Assembly: GCF_000014565.1 (NCBI RefSeq)
Contig: NC_008268.1
Location: forward strand, 5,150,501-5,214,500
Length of the DNA: 64,000 bases
From: Rhodococcus jostii RHA1
Lineage (GTDB): Bacteria; Actinomycetota; Actinomycetes; Mycobacteriales; Mycobacteriaceae
Reading direction: 5' to 3'
Position numbers and translations under genes: made by a program. The notes beneath the pieces were generated by a model that searched no databases, was not told the DNA's origin, and was given only the letters and a program-made list of their open reading frames with translations. Of the stretch, positions 8,176-16,579 are shown one piece after another; position 1 is the first letter of the stretch, and each line of letters starts with the position of its first letter.

Positions 8176-9060
8176 TCACTCGCTCCGGCAGATCATGACC
8201 GGACATTTCGCGTGGTGGAGCAGATTCTGGCTCGTCGAGCCCATCAGCGCGCCGAGCCACGGTCCCCGGCCGTGGCTGCCGACGACGATCAGCTGAGCGT
8301 CGTCTGCATGCCGCAGGAGGACGTCGGCTGCGGCGCCCTGTTCGGCCACCCTGGTCACGGACACGTCCGGGTATCGTTCCGATTCGCCCGCGAGGGCCTC
8401 GGAGAGCAGCGCCTCCTCTTCCTGCTTGACGGCATCCCAGTCGACGAGCATGCCGGTGCCGCCCGCGCCGAGTGTGGGGGAGCCCTGCCACGTGTGGACG
8501 GCGCTCAGCGGCGCCTCGAAGAACGACGCGAACTCGAATGCATGGGCCACCGCGTCACGGCTGAGGTCGCTTCCGTCGACCCCGACCACCACCGGACGCT
8601 GGTCGGGGGTGGTGACTTCGCCCCGGAGAACGGTCACGGGGCAGGGTGCGCGGTTGGCGACGTGCAGTGCCGTCGAGCCGAGCAGCACCGAACGGATCGC
8701 CCCCGTCCCCGTGGATCCGAGCACGATCAACCGGGCCCAGTCGGCGGCCTCGAGCAGTGCGGTCCCCGCCGGACCGGGACTGATGGTCGTCTCGATCTCG
8801 AGACCGGGGAACTTCGGCCCCAGCAGCCTCTTCGCCGTCCCGATGATGGCCTCACCGTCCTCACGCAGCTGACTGAGGAACTGCGATTCCAGCATGATCG
8901 CAGCGGGGCTGTACAGCGGACCGTCCTGTGGCAGCGCGTGCACGAGCGACAGCGTGGCACCCCACTTCGACGCGACTGCGGCGCCCCACAGGGCGGCGGC
9001 GGTGGAGGCGTCGGATCCGTCCAGGCCGACGACGACGGAATGACTGGCGGGTGTGCTCAC
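8176..9060 (-). CDS. Tandem-domain universal stress protein
   Basis: A 294-residue protein of two UspA domains. Domain 1 (about 5-150) starts SVVVGLDGSDAS and ends with the ATP-binding pattern GSTGTGAIRSVLLGSTA. Domain 2 (about 158-294) starts VVVGVDGSDLS and ends GSHGRGPWLGALMGSTSQ. Both carry the G-x2-G-x9-G(S/T) nucleotide motif, so both may bind ATP. Such tandem Usps in actinobacteria respond to hypoxia or stress. GTG start at 9060. It follows the CYTH-CHAD gene on the same strand by 46 bases and may share its transcript. Confidence 0.92.
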   Translation of the reverse strand: MSTPASHSVVVGLDGSDASTAAALWGAAVASKWGATLSLVHALPQDGPLYSPAAIMLESQFLSQLREDGEAIIGTAKRLLGPKFPGLEIETTISPGPAGTALLEAADWARLIVLGSTGTGAIRSVLLGSTALHVANRAPCPVTVLRGEVTTPDQRPVVVGVDGSDLSRDAVAHAFEFASFFEAPLSAVHTWQGSPTLGAGGTGMLVDWDAVKQEEEALLSEALAGESERYPDVSVTRVAEQGAAADVLLRHADDAQLIVVGSHGRGPWLGALMGSTSQNLLHHAKCPVMICRSE

Positions 9061-9106
9061 GTCTGGCTCCCTTCGCTCACGCTGTTGGGTACTCCCCGAC
9101 TGTGCC

Positions 9107-10642
9107 CTACTTCCAGACTTTTCGGGCCACCTTCTTCGCGCTCTTCCACTCCGGTTTCACTTCTGCTGCCAATGCATCGCCGCGCTCCAGTTCGCGCTGC
9201 AGCAGCATTCCGAGACCCAGGCTCGACTCGGCGGAGTGCTGATCCTCCGCGACCATCGCCAGGATGTGGTCCCGTGCGACGACCGCGTCCTGGTATTCGC
9301 CGAGGACGTCCTGAAAGCCCTTGAACTTCGTCTGAGCGCGGTCGGACGCCTTCGGAGCCAGTGACCGCGTCGCCTCGACCGCATAGCGCATTCGTTTGGC
9401 GCGCTTGCGCGCTCGGTGTGTCAGCTCGTCGCGCTCGGCCCGGGCGGTCGCGGCCGCCGCCTTTCCCACGCGCTGGTGCACGGACTTCGACAATGCGCGC
9501 AGCGATTTCGTGACGGCCTTCTTCGACGGGCCGCCGCTCCCGGACGCCTCGACGGCGACGAGGAACGTGTCGAGCCCGGCGAGCAGGTCGAGGTAGCGCC
9601 GGGAGTTCAGGGCGGCCAGTGCTGCGGGCCGGGCTGTCGCGGCGAGTGCCGAGAAGTATTCGTCGAGGCGTGCCCGCACGACCTCGCGGTCGGGTATTTC
9701 CTCGGCGTCGCCGAGCCGATCCACGAGCCGGCTCCACTGCACCTCGGTGTCCCGCGCCGAGCTGAGGGCCTGACCGACCCAGCGGAGTTCGACGATCAAC
9801 TCGTCGACGGTTTCCTGGTCGCGCAGGCTGGTCCCGTACACCTGGAGGACACTCCGGATGCGCCTGGCCGAGACCCGGAGGTCGTGGACGGACTCGTCGA
9901 GGTCGCGGCGCACGCCGAGGTCGGCCGTCACGAGAGAATCCTTCTGCGCCGCCAGATACTCCAGCAGCATCGTCCGGGGAGTGGACCGCTTCTTCCTACC
10001 CGCGGGGCGCGGGGTGCCGGTCACCGCGTCGCCGAGCGCCCGCCGCAACTTCGACGGCGCATCCGAACGGGTGATTCCGGCATCGGTCAGCCGGGAGTCG
10101 ATGGCGTCGAACAGGTTTCGGTCACCGGCTGCGAGTTCGACCTCGACCTCACGCCACACCCGCTCGTCGGATCCGGTCCCCGTCTCGGGGACGGCGGCGA
10201 TCACGACGTCCGAGACGACCTCGGCGAGCGTCGTTCCCGCCGCGTCCACGAGCCGCCGCCGCTCCCGGTCGGTGCTGATGAGCGCGACCGGGTTCAGGGC
10301 CGCGCCGCGGGTGACGGCCGTGAGCAGCTCCGCGAATTCCCGGGGCACCTCCGTCTCGGGGTGCTCGGCGTCGGGCGCCAACTGCAGCTCGGTCCGTTCG
10401 TCCGCGCCTGCCGGGATCTTCAGGTGCCAGCCGGCGTCGTCGCCGCCTTCCCGGCGGCGGAGGGTGATTCCGGCGCGGAGCAGCAGGAGTTCGCCCGTGT
10501 CGTAGTACAGGGCGGACAGCTGGATCGAGTCGAGCAGAGGTTCGCCGTCCACACCGGGCAGTCCCGAGAGGCTGGGTATCTGCTGCTCCGAACCGGCCTC
10601 GTACTTGCGTTCCACTTCGGAGACGGATGTCGCGGTACTCAT
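9107..10642 (-). CDS. CYTH and CHAD domain protein
   Basis: A 511-residue protein. The N-terminal CYTH domain (about 1-205) has the ExExK signature in EVERKYEAG and many charged strand residues that coordinate a triphosphate and divalent metal. The C-terminal CHAD domain (about 225-511) is helical and rich in conserved His, Arg and Lys (VHDLRVSARRIRSVLQVYG, RKRAKRMRYAVE). CHAD binds inorganic polyphosphate and CYTH is often a triphosphatase, so a role in polyphosphate metabolism is likely but not proven here. ATG start at 10642. It lies between a pseudouridine synthase (45 bases upstream) and a universal stress protein, on one strand. Confidence 0.92.
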   Translation of the reverse strand: MSTATSVSEVERKYEAGSEQQIPSLSGLPGVDGEPLLDSIQLSALYYDTGELLLLRAGITLRRREGGDDAGWHLKIPAGADERTELQLAPDAEHPETEVPREFAELLTAVTRGAALNPVALISTDRERRRLVDAAGTTLAEVVSDVVIAAVPETGTGSDERVWREVEVELAAGDRNLFDAIDSRLTDAGITRSDAPSKLRRALGDAVTGTPRPAGRKKRSTPRTMLLEYLAAQKDSLVTADLGVRRDLDESVHDLRVSARRIRSVLQVYGTSLRDQETVDELIVELRWVGQALSSARDTEVQWSRLVDRLGDAEEIPDREVVRARLDEYFSALAATARPAALAALNSRRYLDLLAGLDTFLVAVEASGSGGPSKKAVTKSLRALSKSVHQRVGKAAAATARAERDELTHRARKRAKRMRYAVEATRSLAPKASDRAQTKFKGFQDVLGEYQDAVVARDHILAMVAEDQHSAESSLGLGMLLQRELERGDALAAEVKPEWKSAKKVARKVWK

Positions 10643-10687
10643 GTCACCATCCTTCCGGCTGAGCGGGCCGGGGGAAAGAAGCCGAGG

Positions 10688-11587
10688 TCAGCTCGGCCAG
10701 TCGAGGCTACGGACGCTCGCGAAGCGTCGCGTGACTCCGGAGTAGGGGTCGACGAACTCGACGGACCGGGCCAGCAGCCGCAGCGGCGTCGAATAGTCGT
10801 CGGCGGCAACGTCGTAGAAGTCGGGATAGAAGTTGTCGCCGTGGATCGGGATGCCGAGCGAACTCATGTGCAACCGCAACTGGTGCGTCTTGCCGGTGTG
10901 CGGCAGCAGCCGGTACCGGGCCGCGTCGCCGTGGATCTCGAGAAGTTCGATGCGGCTTTCGCTGTTCGCGGGACCGTCCATCTCGTACGCCTTCAAGACG
11001 CCCCGCTCCTTGACGATTCGACTGCGGACGGTGGCGGGGAGCCGGAGATCGGGGTCGTAACGGGCGACCGCCTCGTACTCCTTGACCACCCGGCGCTGAT
11101 CGAACAGCGACTGGTAGTCGCGCCGGACCTCCCGCCGCACCGTGAAGATCAGCACCCCGGCGGTCAACCGGTCGAGCCGGTGCGCGGGTGTCAGTTCCGG
11201 AAGGTCGAAGTCTCGGCGCAACCGGACCAGCGCCGACTCCGCGACGTACGCGCCGCGCGGCGTGCTGGCCAGGAAGTGGGGCTTGTCCACGACGAGGAGA
11301 TCCTCGTCGCGGTGCAGGATCTCGATGTCGAACGGGACCCGCTTCTCGACCGGCGGATCCCGGTACAGGTACACGAATTTGCGGGGTGCGAACGGGGTGG
11401 CCTCGGTGATCGGCTGCCCACGCTCGTCGACGACTTCCGCTGCGGCGACCTTCTCGCGGAGGCGGGTTTCGTCGTGCGGAAAACGTGCGACCAGGTACTC
11501 GAGCACGGTGGGCCACGCGCCGACGTCCGGCATCCTCAGCCGCGTCGGGTTGAGGCCGTCGCGGACGGGAAGCGGGGCGTCGGGCAC
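10688..11587 (-). CDS. RluA-family pseudouridine synthase
   Basis: A 299-residue enzyme that isomerises uridine in RNA. The catalytic motif HRLDR is at 136-140, with Asp139 as nucleophile; LVVDKPHFLASTP and HTGKTHQLRLHM are the other family blocks. The frame is open much further up, and an ATG exists at 11704. I chose the GTG at 11587: codons between 11588 and 11704 are unlike the gene (TCA, CAA, ATA, GTA, AGT), known family members start close to PLPVRDGLN, and a strong plus-strand promoter sits in that stretch. The start is therefore less certain than the function. Whether rRNA or tRNA is the target is unknown. Confidence 0.85.
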   Translation of the reverse strand: MPDAPLPVRDGLNPTRLRMPDVGAWPTVLEYLVARFPHDETRLREKVAAAEVVDERGQPITEATPFAPRKFVYLYRDPPVEKRVPFDIEILHRDEDLLVVDKPHFLASTPRGAYVAESALVRLRRDFDLPELTPAHRLDRLTAGVLIFTVRREVRRDYQSLFDQRRVVKEYEAVARYDPDLRLPATVRSRIVKERGVLKAYEMDGPANSESRIELLEIHGDAARYRLLPHTGKTHQLRLHMSSLGIPIHGDNFYPDFYDVAADDYSTPLRLLARSVEFVDPYSGVTRRFASVRSLDWPS

Positions 11588-11624
11588 CTCGTCACGGTAG
11601 TCGACAGGCTGCGGAAATCCGTCG

Positions 11625-11653
11625 TTGACCGCCGGGGGACTCGAGGTTACTAT
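11625..11653 (+). promoter_or_regulatory. Sigma-70-type promoter for the CocE-like hydrolase gene
   Basis: TTGACC at 11625-11630 and TACTAT at 11648-11653 are separated by exactly 17 bases. This is close to the vegetative consensus and points rightward, giving a 5' leader of roughly 65 bases before the GTG at 11727. Confidence 0.6.
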
Positions 11654-11726
11654 CCGGTAAGTTTGTGACGCGGGCCACCCTGACTGGCCGCTGAGGCGCG
11701 TCATCGGGATTTCACGGGGGTTCGAA

Positions 11727-13769
11727 GTGATCGTGCGTCGATGGGCGTTTCGACCGGGCGCGGTGGCAGTCGCTCTGGCGGTGGGGGTGGGGCTCGCGGT
11801 GGTGCCCACGGTGACGGCGTCGGCGGATCCGACGGGTGGGGCGGCCGGGGCCGCGTGGACCGCGGCGGTCGACGCGCCGCCCGAGTACCCGGTGATCGCG
11901 ATCGACTGGGACGTCCCCATCACCATGAGCGACGGAACGGTGCTGAAGGCCAACGTCTATCGCCCCGCGGACGCCTCCGGCACGCCGATCGACACCAGGA
12001 TGCCGTCGGTTCTGGGCGTCACGCCGTACACGAAGCTGGTCGGCAACGTCGTCGATTCCGTGTTCGCGGTGCCGGGACTCGAGGACACGGTCGTCGACCT
12101 GGTGAACTCGTTCGATCTCGCCGGCACCCCGTTCGACGGTGTCGGGGAAGCGGCGAAGGTGCTCACCGGTGGCGGCATGCGCGTCTTCGGCATCAACCGC
12201 GACCTCATCCGGAACGGGTACACCCAGGTGGTGGTCGATGCCCGGGGCACCGGCTTCTCCCAGGGGGAATGGCAGGCGCTCGGTCCGCTCGAGCAGCAGG
12301 ACTCCGTCGAGATCATCGACTGGATGAGCAAGCAGGGATGGTCCGACGGCAGGGTCGGCATGGCGGGGGTGTCCTATTCGGGAATCAACTCGCTGCAGGC
12401 CGCGGGGCATCAGCCGCCGGCATTGAAGGCCATCTTCCCGACCGAACCGGGCAACGATCTGCTCCGCGACATCGTCGGAACGGGCGGTGGTCTCGGTGTG
12501 GGATTCATGCCGCTGTGGCTGTCGCTGGTCAACGGTCTCAAGTTCGTTCCCGACATCCAGGCCATCGCGCAGGGGCGTTTCGACCAGCGGTGGCTGCAGG
12601 ATCGGTTGCGGGATCCGCTGACGCTCTTCCCCGCGCTGATCGAGGCCATGACCGCGCCGGACATCAACGGTCTCGACCCTGGCACGCTGCGGGTGGCGCA
12701 GGACGGCCAGTTCTACGAGGAGCGGAAGGCGCAGGCCGCGAACATCGAGGTGCCGACGATGCTCTACGGCGCGTGGCACGACATCTTCGCGAACAGCGAG
12801 CCGCGGGTCTACAACGACATCCCGCTGCCCGCCGGGGAGAAGCAGCTGATCATGAGCGACGCCTACCACATCTCGTTCGGGGGCGGCTTCGGTGAGCAGG
12901 GTGCCCCGCCGCGACTCGACGTCCTCGAACGCGCCTGGTTCGACAAGTGGCTGAAGGGCATCGACAACGGCATCGACGAGTACGGTCCGGTCACGCTGTA
13001 TCAGCAGGGCAACGGCTGGACCACCACCGATCAGTTCCCGCGGGCGGGTGTCGACTACCAGCGGATGTACCTGTCGGGTGTCTCCAGCGGCACCGCCGGG
13101 CACGCCGCCCACGACGGCAGCCTGGTGTCGGCGAAACCCGGCGACGCGGCACAGCTCACCGTCGCACCCGGACTTCGCGGGCTCTGTTCCCGCGACGGCG
13201 CGCAGGGCACCGCAGGCGCGGCCGTCGTCTTCGGATCGGTGTGCAGCAAGGACTCCCGGTTCGCCGAGGCCGAGGGACTGACGTTCACCAGTGCCCCGGT
13301 CACGCAGCCGACCGAGCTGTCGGGTCCGGTCAATCTGCACCTCGAAACCGTGCTCGACGCCCCGGACGGATTCTGGGCGGTGACGCTCAACGACGTCGCA
13401 CCGGACGGCACGTCGACTCCGCTCACCAACGGCGCTCTCACCGCTTCCATGCGGGCCGTGGACGATTCGAAGAGCACCAAGTCGGCGAACGGCGACTACA
13501 CCGAACCGCACCACTCTCTGACGGTGGACGCCCGTCAGCCGCTGGTCCCGGGTGAAGTGACACCGGTCGATATCAACTTCGTGCCCACCGACGCGGTCCT
13601 CGAACCGGGGCATCGGCTGCGCGTCGACGTGTACGCGGGCAGCGTCCCCCGGTACCTGCCGCTCGGACCGATGCTGGCCGACAGCCAACTGAAGCCGCAG
13701 CACGTCGCGTTGTCCCCGGATCGCCCGAGTTTCCTCAATCTGCCGCTGGTCGGAGCGCAGGCGTGGTGA
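11727..13769 (+). CDS. Secreted CocE/NonD-family hydrolase (Xaa-Pro dipeptidyl-peptidase-like)
   Basis: A 680-residue protein with a signal peptide (about 1-33, cleavage likely after TASA). The alpha/beta-hydrolase domain carries the family motif G-V-S-Y-S-G with nucleophile Ser216, and a later DAYH segment probably supplies the catalytic His. The C-terminal third is the beta-sandwich of X-Pro dipeptidyl-peptidase/CocE proteins. It should cleave an ester or amide outside the cytoplasm; the substrate is unknown. The GTG start at 11727 follows GGGGG and fits the signal peptide. It has its own promoter (11625-11653) and is followed after 40 bases by an SDR on the same strand. Confidence 0.85.
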   Translation: MIVRRWAFRPGAVAVALAVGVGLAVVPTVTASADPTGGAAGAAWTAAVDAPPEYPVIAIDWDVPITMSDGTVLKANVYRPADASGTPIDTRMPSVLGVTPYTKLVGNVVDSVFAVPGLEDTVVDLVNSFDLAGTPFDGVGEAAKVLTGGGMRVFGINRDLIRNGYTQVVVDARGTGFSQGEWQALGPLEQQDSVEIIDWMSKQGWSDGRVGMAGVSYSGINSLQAAGHQPPALKAIFPTEPGNDLLRDIVGTGGGLGVGFMPLWLSLVNGLKFVPDIQAIAQGRFDQRWLQDRLRDPLTLFPALIEAMTAPDINGLDPGTLRVAQDGQFYEERKAQAANIEVPTMLYGAWHDIFANSEPRVYNDIPLPAGEKQLIMSDAYHISFGGGFGEQGAPPRLDVLERAWFDKWLKGIDNGIDEYGPVTLYQQGNGWTTTDQFPRAGVDYQRMYLSGVSSGTAGHAAHDGSLVSAKPGDAAQLTVAPGLRGLCSRDGAQGTAGAAVVFGSVCSKDSRFAEAEGLTFTSAPVTQPTELSGPVNLHLETVLDAPDGFWAVTLNDVAPDGTSTPLTNGALTASMRAVDDSKSTKSANGDYTEPHHSLTVDARQPLVPGEVTPVDINFVPTDAVLEPGHRLRVDVYAGSVPRYLPLGPMLADSQLKPQHVALSPDRPSFLNLPLVGAQAW

Positions 13770-13809
13770 AAGGTTCACGCCATGTCCCGAGATCCGTAGG
13801 GTTGACGCC

Positions 13810-14688
13810 ATGACCAAGTGGACAGCTTCGGACATCGTCGATCAGAGCGGCCGCACGTTCGTCGTCACGGGCGCCAACAGTGGTCTGGGGGAGGTGGCCG
13901 CGCGGGCTCTGGGCAAGGCTGGCGCGCACGTCGTGCTGGCCTGTCGTAACACCCACAAGGGGGAGGTCGTCGCCCGGTCGATCGGTGACAACGCCGAGGT
14001 GCGCCGCCTCGATCTGTCCGACCTCGCCTCGGTGCGCGAGTTCGCCGCCGGCGTCGAGTCCGTCGACGTGCTCGTGAACAACGCCGGCGTGATGGCGGTG
14101 CCGCAGCGCACGACCGCCGACGGATTCGAAATGCAGATCGGCACAAACCATCTCGGGCACTTCGCGTTGACCGGCCTGCTGCTCGACAAGATCACCGACC
14201 GGGTCGCCACCATGTCGAGTGCCGCACATCAGGCGGGAACAATTCACCTCGACGACCTCAACTGGGAACGCCGCAAGTACAACCGCTGGAGCGCGTACGG
14301 ACAGTCGAAGCTCGCGAATCTGCTGTTCACGTACGAGTTGCAGCGCAGGCTGTCCGCGGCGGGGTCACCCGTCAAAGCGGTGGCCGCGCACCCCGGTTAC
14401 GCGTCGACCAATCTGCAGGCCCACACCGAGTCGGTGCAGGACAAGCTGATGGCCGTCGGCAACCGGATCTTCGCGCAGTCGGCGGAGATGGGGGCGCTGC
14501 CGATGCTGTACGCGGCCACCGCACCCGACGTGATCGGCGGCAGCTACATCGGGCCGGACGGCCTGTTCGAGCAGCGTGGCCACCCGAAGGTGGTGGGCTC
14601 CAACAAGAAGTCGCGGGACGAGCACACCGCGGGGGCGTTGTGGTCTCTGTCGGAGGACCTGACGGGCGTCGAGTTCACGTTCCGGTGA
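13810..14688 (+). CDS. SDR oxidoreductase (protochlorophyllide-reductase/retinol-dehydrogenase-like)
   Basis: A 292-residue SDR of the group often misnamed protochlorophyllide reductase. It has the NADP motif TGANSGLG at 20-27, NNAGVMAVP near 93-101, a catalytic Ser in TMSSAAHQ, and YGQSK with Tyr and Lys intact near 158-162. The C-terminal portion (EHTAGALWSLSEDLTGVEF) is typical of actinobacterial members, whose natural substrates are unknown. ATG at 13810. It lies 40 bases after the hydrolase gene and is probably co-transcribed; a 10-bp hairpin closes the unit. Confidence 0.87.
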   Translation: MTKWTASDIVDQSGRTFVVTGANSGLGEVAARALGKAGAHVVLACRNTHKGEVVARSIGDNAEVRRLDLSDLASVREFAAGVESVDVLVNNAGVMAVPQRTTADGFEMQIGTNHLGHFALTGLLLDKITDRVATMSSAAHQAGTIHLDDLNWERRKYNRWSAYGQSKLANLLFTYELQRRLSAAGSPVKAVAAHPGYASTNLQAHTESVQDKLMAVGNRIFAQSAEMGALPMLYAATAPDVIGGSYIGPDGLFEQRGHPKVVGSNKKSRDEHTAGALWSLSEDLTGVEFTFR

Positions 14689-14700
14689 CCCGACGCCCGT
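14662..14700. terminator. Hairpin terminator between convergent genes
   Basis: ACGGGCGTCG (14662-14671) and CGACGCCCGT (14691-14700) form a perfect 10-bp stem that spans the stop codon of the SDR at 14688. It sits just before the end of the convergent ohr gene, so it could stop transcription from both sides. There is no clear T-tract, as is common in this group. Confidence 0.5.
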
Positions 14701-14709
14701 GAGGGTCTC

Positions 14710-15132
14710 TCAGTCTTCGGTGACCTCGAGGGTGACGTCGATGTTGCCGCGGGTGGCGTTGGAGTAGGGGCACACCTGGTGTGCCTTCTCGGTCAGTTCG
14801 AGCGCCTCGGCGCGGGGCAGGTGGGGGAGGGAGACCTCGAGGGTGACGGCGAGACCGAAGCCGCCGCCGTCCGTGGCGCCGATGCCGACGCGGGCGCCGA
14901 CGGCGGAGTCGGCGACGTTCGCCTTCGCCTGACGGGCGACCAGCTGGAGTGCGGAGTGGAAGCAGGCCGCGTATCCGGCGGCGAACAACTGCTCAGGGTT
15001 GGTGCCGTCGCCGGACCCGCCCATCTCGGTGGGGATCGCGAGATTCAGGTCGAGCCGGCCGTCGGACGTGCGGGCGTGGCCGTTGCGGCCTTCTCCGGTG
15101 GCGAGAGCCTCGGCGGTGTAGACGATCTTCAT
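14710..15132 (-). CDS. ohr: Organic hydroperoxide resistance protein (Ohr, OsmC superfamily)
   Basis: A 140-residue thiol peroxidase that reduces organic hydroperoxides in the cytoplasm. Both active-site cysteines are present: Cys57 in AACFHSAL and Cys121 in [11 protein letters not shown], and the conserved Arg near residue 20 (HARTSDG) and Glu in NPEQLF are kept. Length and order match Ohr and not YhfA-type OsmC. Its ATG at 15132 overlaps the ohrR stop (ATGA), so regulator and enzyme are coupled. Confidence 0.95.
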   Translation of the reverse strand: MKIVYTAEALATGEGRNGHARTSDGRLDLNLAIPTEMGGSGDGTNPEQLFAAGYAACFHSALQLVARQAKANVADSAVGARVGIGATDGGGFGLAVTLEVSLPHLPRAEALELTEKAHQVCPYSNATRGNIDVTLEVTED

Positions 15133-15587
15133 GGTTTCTTCTCTCCTGTAGGGGTGTTGAAGCGGTGGAGCGATTCGGTGAGCTGCGACAGGGTGTCCCG
15201 CAGGGCGACGAGTTCGTCGACCTCCATTCCTGTCGACTGAGCGAGTTCCGCGGGGATGCCCTCCGCGGCGGCGCGGAGGGCCGCGCCCTTTTCGGTGAGG
15301 TGGATCCCGACCCGGCGCTCGTCGGCCGAGGAGCGCCGGCGTTCGACCAGGCCCAGGGTGTCGAGCCGCTTGAGCAGTGGCGACAGCGTGCCGGTGTCGA
15401 GTTCGAGGGCGTCGCAGATCTCACGTACTCCGCGGCCGTCCTGTTCCCAGAGCACCAGCAGCACGAGGTACTGCGGGTAGGTCACTCCCAGCGAGTCGAG
15501 CATCGACCGGTATCTCGCCGTCATGGCGCGGGAAGCCGAGTACAGCGCGAAGCACACCTGGCGGTCGAGGGCGAGGTTGTCGGTCAC
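15129..15587 (-). CDS. ohrR: MarR-family peroxide sensor/repressor OhrR
   Basis: A 152-residue winged-helix repressor. The peroxide-reactive Cys is Cys12 ([13 protein letters not shown]), and the DNA-binding wing reads [16 protein letters not shown]. The frame is open to a GTG at 15620, and another GTG lies at 15590. I use the GTG at 15587: homologues start TDNLALDRQ, the longer version would make the operator coding, and a -10-like AACTAT ends seven bases upstream, which fits a leaderless message. The repressor probably controls its own operon with ohr through the palindrome at 15594-15622. Confidence 0.88.
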   Translation of the reverse strand: MTDNLALDRQVCFALYSASRAMTARYRSMLDSLGVTYPQYLVLLVLWEQDGRGVREICDALELDTGTLSPLLKRLDTLGLVERRRSSADERRVGIHLTEKGAALRAAAEGIPAELAQSTGMEVDELVALRDTLSQLTESLHRFNTPTGEKKP

Positions 15588-15593
15588 CACTGA

Positions 15594-15622
15594 ATAGTTG
15601 CACACAACTAGGTTGTGCACAA
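15594..15622 (-). promoter_or_regulatory. ohrR-ohr promoter overlapped by an OhrR operator
   Basis: On the minus strand TTGTGC (15622-15617) and AACTAT (15599-15594) are 17 bases apart. The same stretch contains the self-complementary TTGTGCACAA and the arrangement TTGCACACAA-CTAGG-TTGTGCACAA on the plus strand. Such overlapping symmetry is what an autorepressed MarR-type operator looks like. Assignment to OhrR is inferred from position. Confidence 0.6.
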
Positions 15623-15659
15623 TAGAAAAAGGTCAACCGGTGAGGGGGCTTACACTGTT

Positions 15660-15755
15660 GGCCAGTGACACGGGGTGCTGCCCGGCGACGAGCCGGGCGG
15701 CTGAGACCACACCCGTCGAACCTGAACTGGGTAATGCCGGCGAAGGGATGTCGCG
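15660..15755 (+). promoter_or_regulatory. TPP riboswitch (THI element)
   Basis: The conserved thiamin-pyrophosphate aptamer is readable: CGGGGTGC (15671-15678), GGCTGAGA (15699-15706), GAACCTGAACTGGGTAATGCC (15718-15738) split here only by the usual internal loop, and GGCGAAGGGATGTC (15739-15752). GACA at 15667-15670 can pair with TGTC at 15749-15752 as the closing stem. A -10-like TACACT lies at 15651-15656, so transcription would start right at the aptamer. The region between the aptamer and the ATG at 15814 (about 60 bases) probably holds the expression platform. High intracellular TPP should reduce expression of the two genes that follow. Confidence 0.92.
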
Positions 15756-15813
15756 GAGACGGCCGTATGCGCTCATCCGATGTCTCGTCGCCGACCGAAC
15801 GGAAGGTGACAGC

Positions 15814-16578
15814 ATGCAGCTCGACAAGCAGATCGTCCTGGTGACCGGCGGTGGGCGGGGCCTCGGCGCCGCCATCGTGCGGTCGTTCGCGGCGCAGAAC
15901 GCGCGGGTGATCGTGAACTACCGGAACAGCCGGGATGCGGCCGAGGAACTCGCGGCGTCCCTGGGCGCGGACCGTGCGGTCGCGCTCCGGGCCGATGTCA
16001 CCGACGCCGAACAGGTGGCGGCGCTGTTCTCCGCGGCGGAGGAGCACTTCGGTTCCCCGGTGACCACGGTGATCAACAACGCGCTCGCCGACTTCTCCTT
16101 CAACGGCGACGCACGCGACAAGGCGGACGTCATCACATGGGAGTCCTTCGACTCGCAGCTGCGTGGCAGCGTGAAGGCGACATTGCACACGACGCAGGCC
16201 GCGCTGCCGGGAATGCGTTCGCTCGGGTTCGGCCGGATCGTGAACATCGGCACCAACCTGTTCCAGAACCCTGTCGTCCCGTACCACGACTACACGGCCG
16301 CCAAGGCCGCGGCGCTGTCGCTGACCCGCACCCTCGCCGCCGACCTCGGTCCCGACGGCATCACCGTCAACATGGTCTCGGGCGGGCTGCTCCGCACCAC
16401 CGACGCGAGCGCCGCCACTCCCGACGAGGTGTTCGACCTCATCGCGGCGAGCACCCCGCTGCAGCGCGTCACCACCCCGGACGAATTCGCCGACGCGGTG
16501 CTGTTCTTCGCGTCCCCGTGGTCGCGGTCGGTGACCGGCCAGAACCTCGTCGTCGACGGCGGACTGGTCAAGGACTGA
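15814..16578 (+). CDS. SDR oxidoreductase under TPP-riboswitch control
   Basis: A 254-residue SDR related to FabG-like reductases. It has TGGGRGLG at 10-17 for the cofactor, Y-T-A-A-K as the catalytic Tyr-Lys pair, and the C-terminus TGQNLVVDGG. The NNAG block reads NNALAD and the usual catalytic Ser region reads IGTNLFQNP, so the substrate pocket is unusual. The ATG at 15814 follows GGAAGG and is preceded only by the riboswitch. It is separated from the next gene by one base, so both enzymes act in one pathway. The riboswitch implies a job in thiamin synthesis, salvage or breakdown; which one is not visible. Confidence 0.9.
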   Translation: MQLDKQIVLVTGGGRGLGAAIVRSFAAQNARVIVNYRNSRDAAEELAASLGADRAVALRADVTDAEQVAALFSAAEEHFGSPVTTVINNALADFSFNGDARDKADVITWESFDSQLRGSVKATLHTTQAALPGMRSLGFGRIVNIGTNLFQNPVVPYHDYTAAKAAALSLTRTLAADLGPDGITVNMVSGGLLRTTDASAATPDEVFDLIAASTPLQRVTTPDEFADAVLFFASPWSRSVTGQNLVVDGGLVKD

Positions 16579-16579
16579 C

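Noticed and set aside
9416..11668. 750-codon plus-strand frame opposite the CYTH-CHAD and pseudouridine synthase genes
   Set aside because: Shadow of two well-supported minus-strand genes; composition is low-complexity charged and it crosses both real genes.
11712..13835. 707-codon minus-strand frame over the CocE-like hydrolase
   Set aside because: Antisense shadow; the plus strand has a signal peptide, the GxSYxG motif and a promoter.
15588..15620. Longer OhrR start at the GTG at 15620
   Set aside because: It would put the operator palindrome in coding sequence, and the -10/-35 pair would lie within the gene; homologues begin ten residues later.
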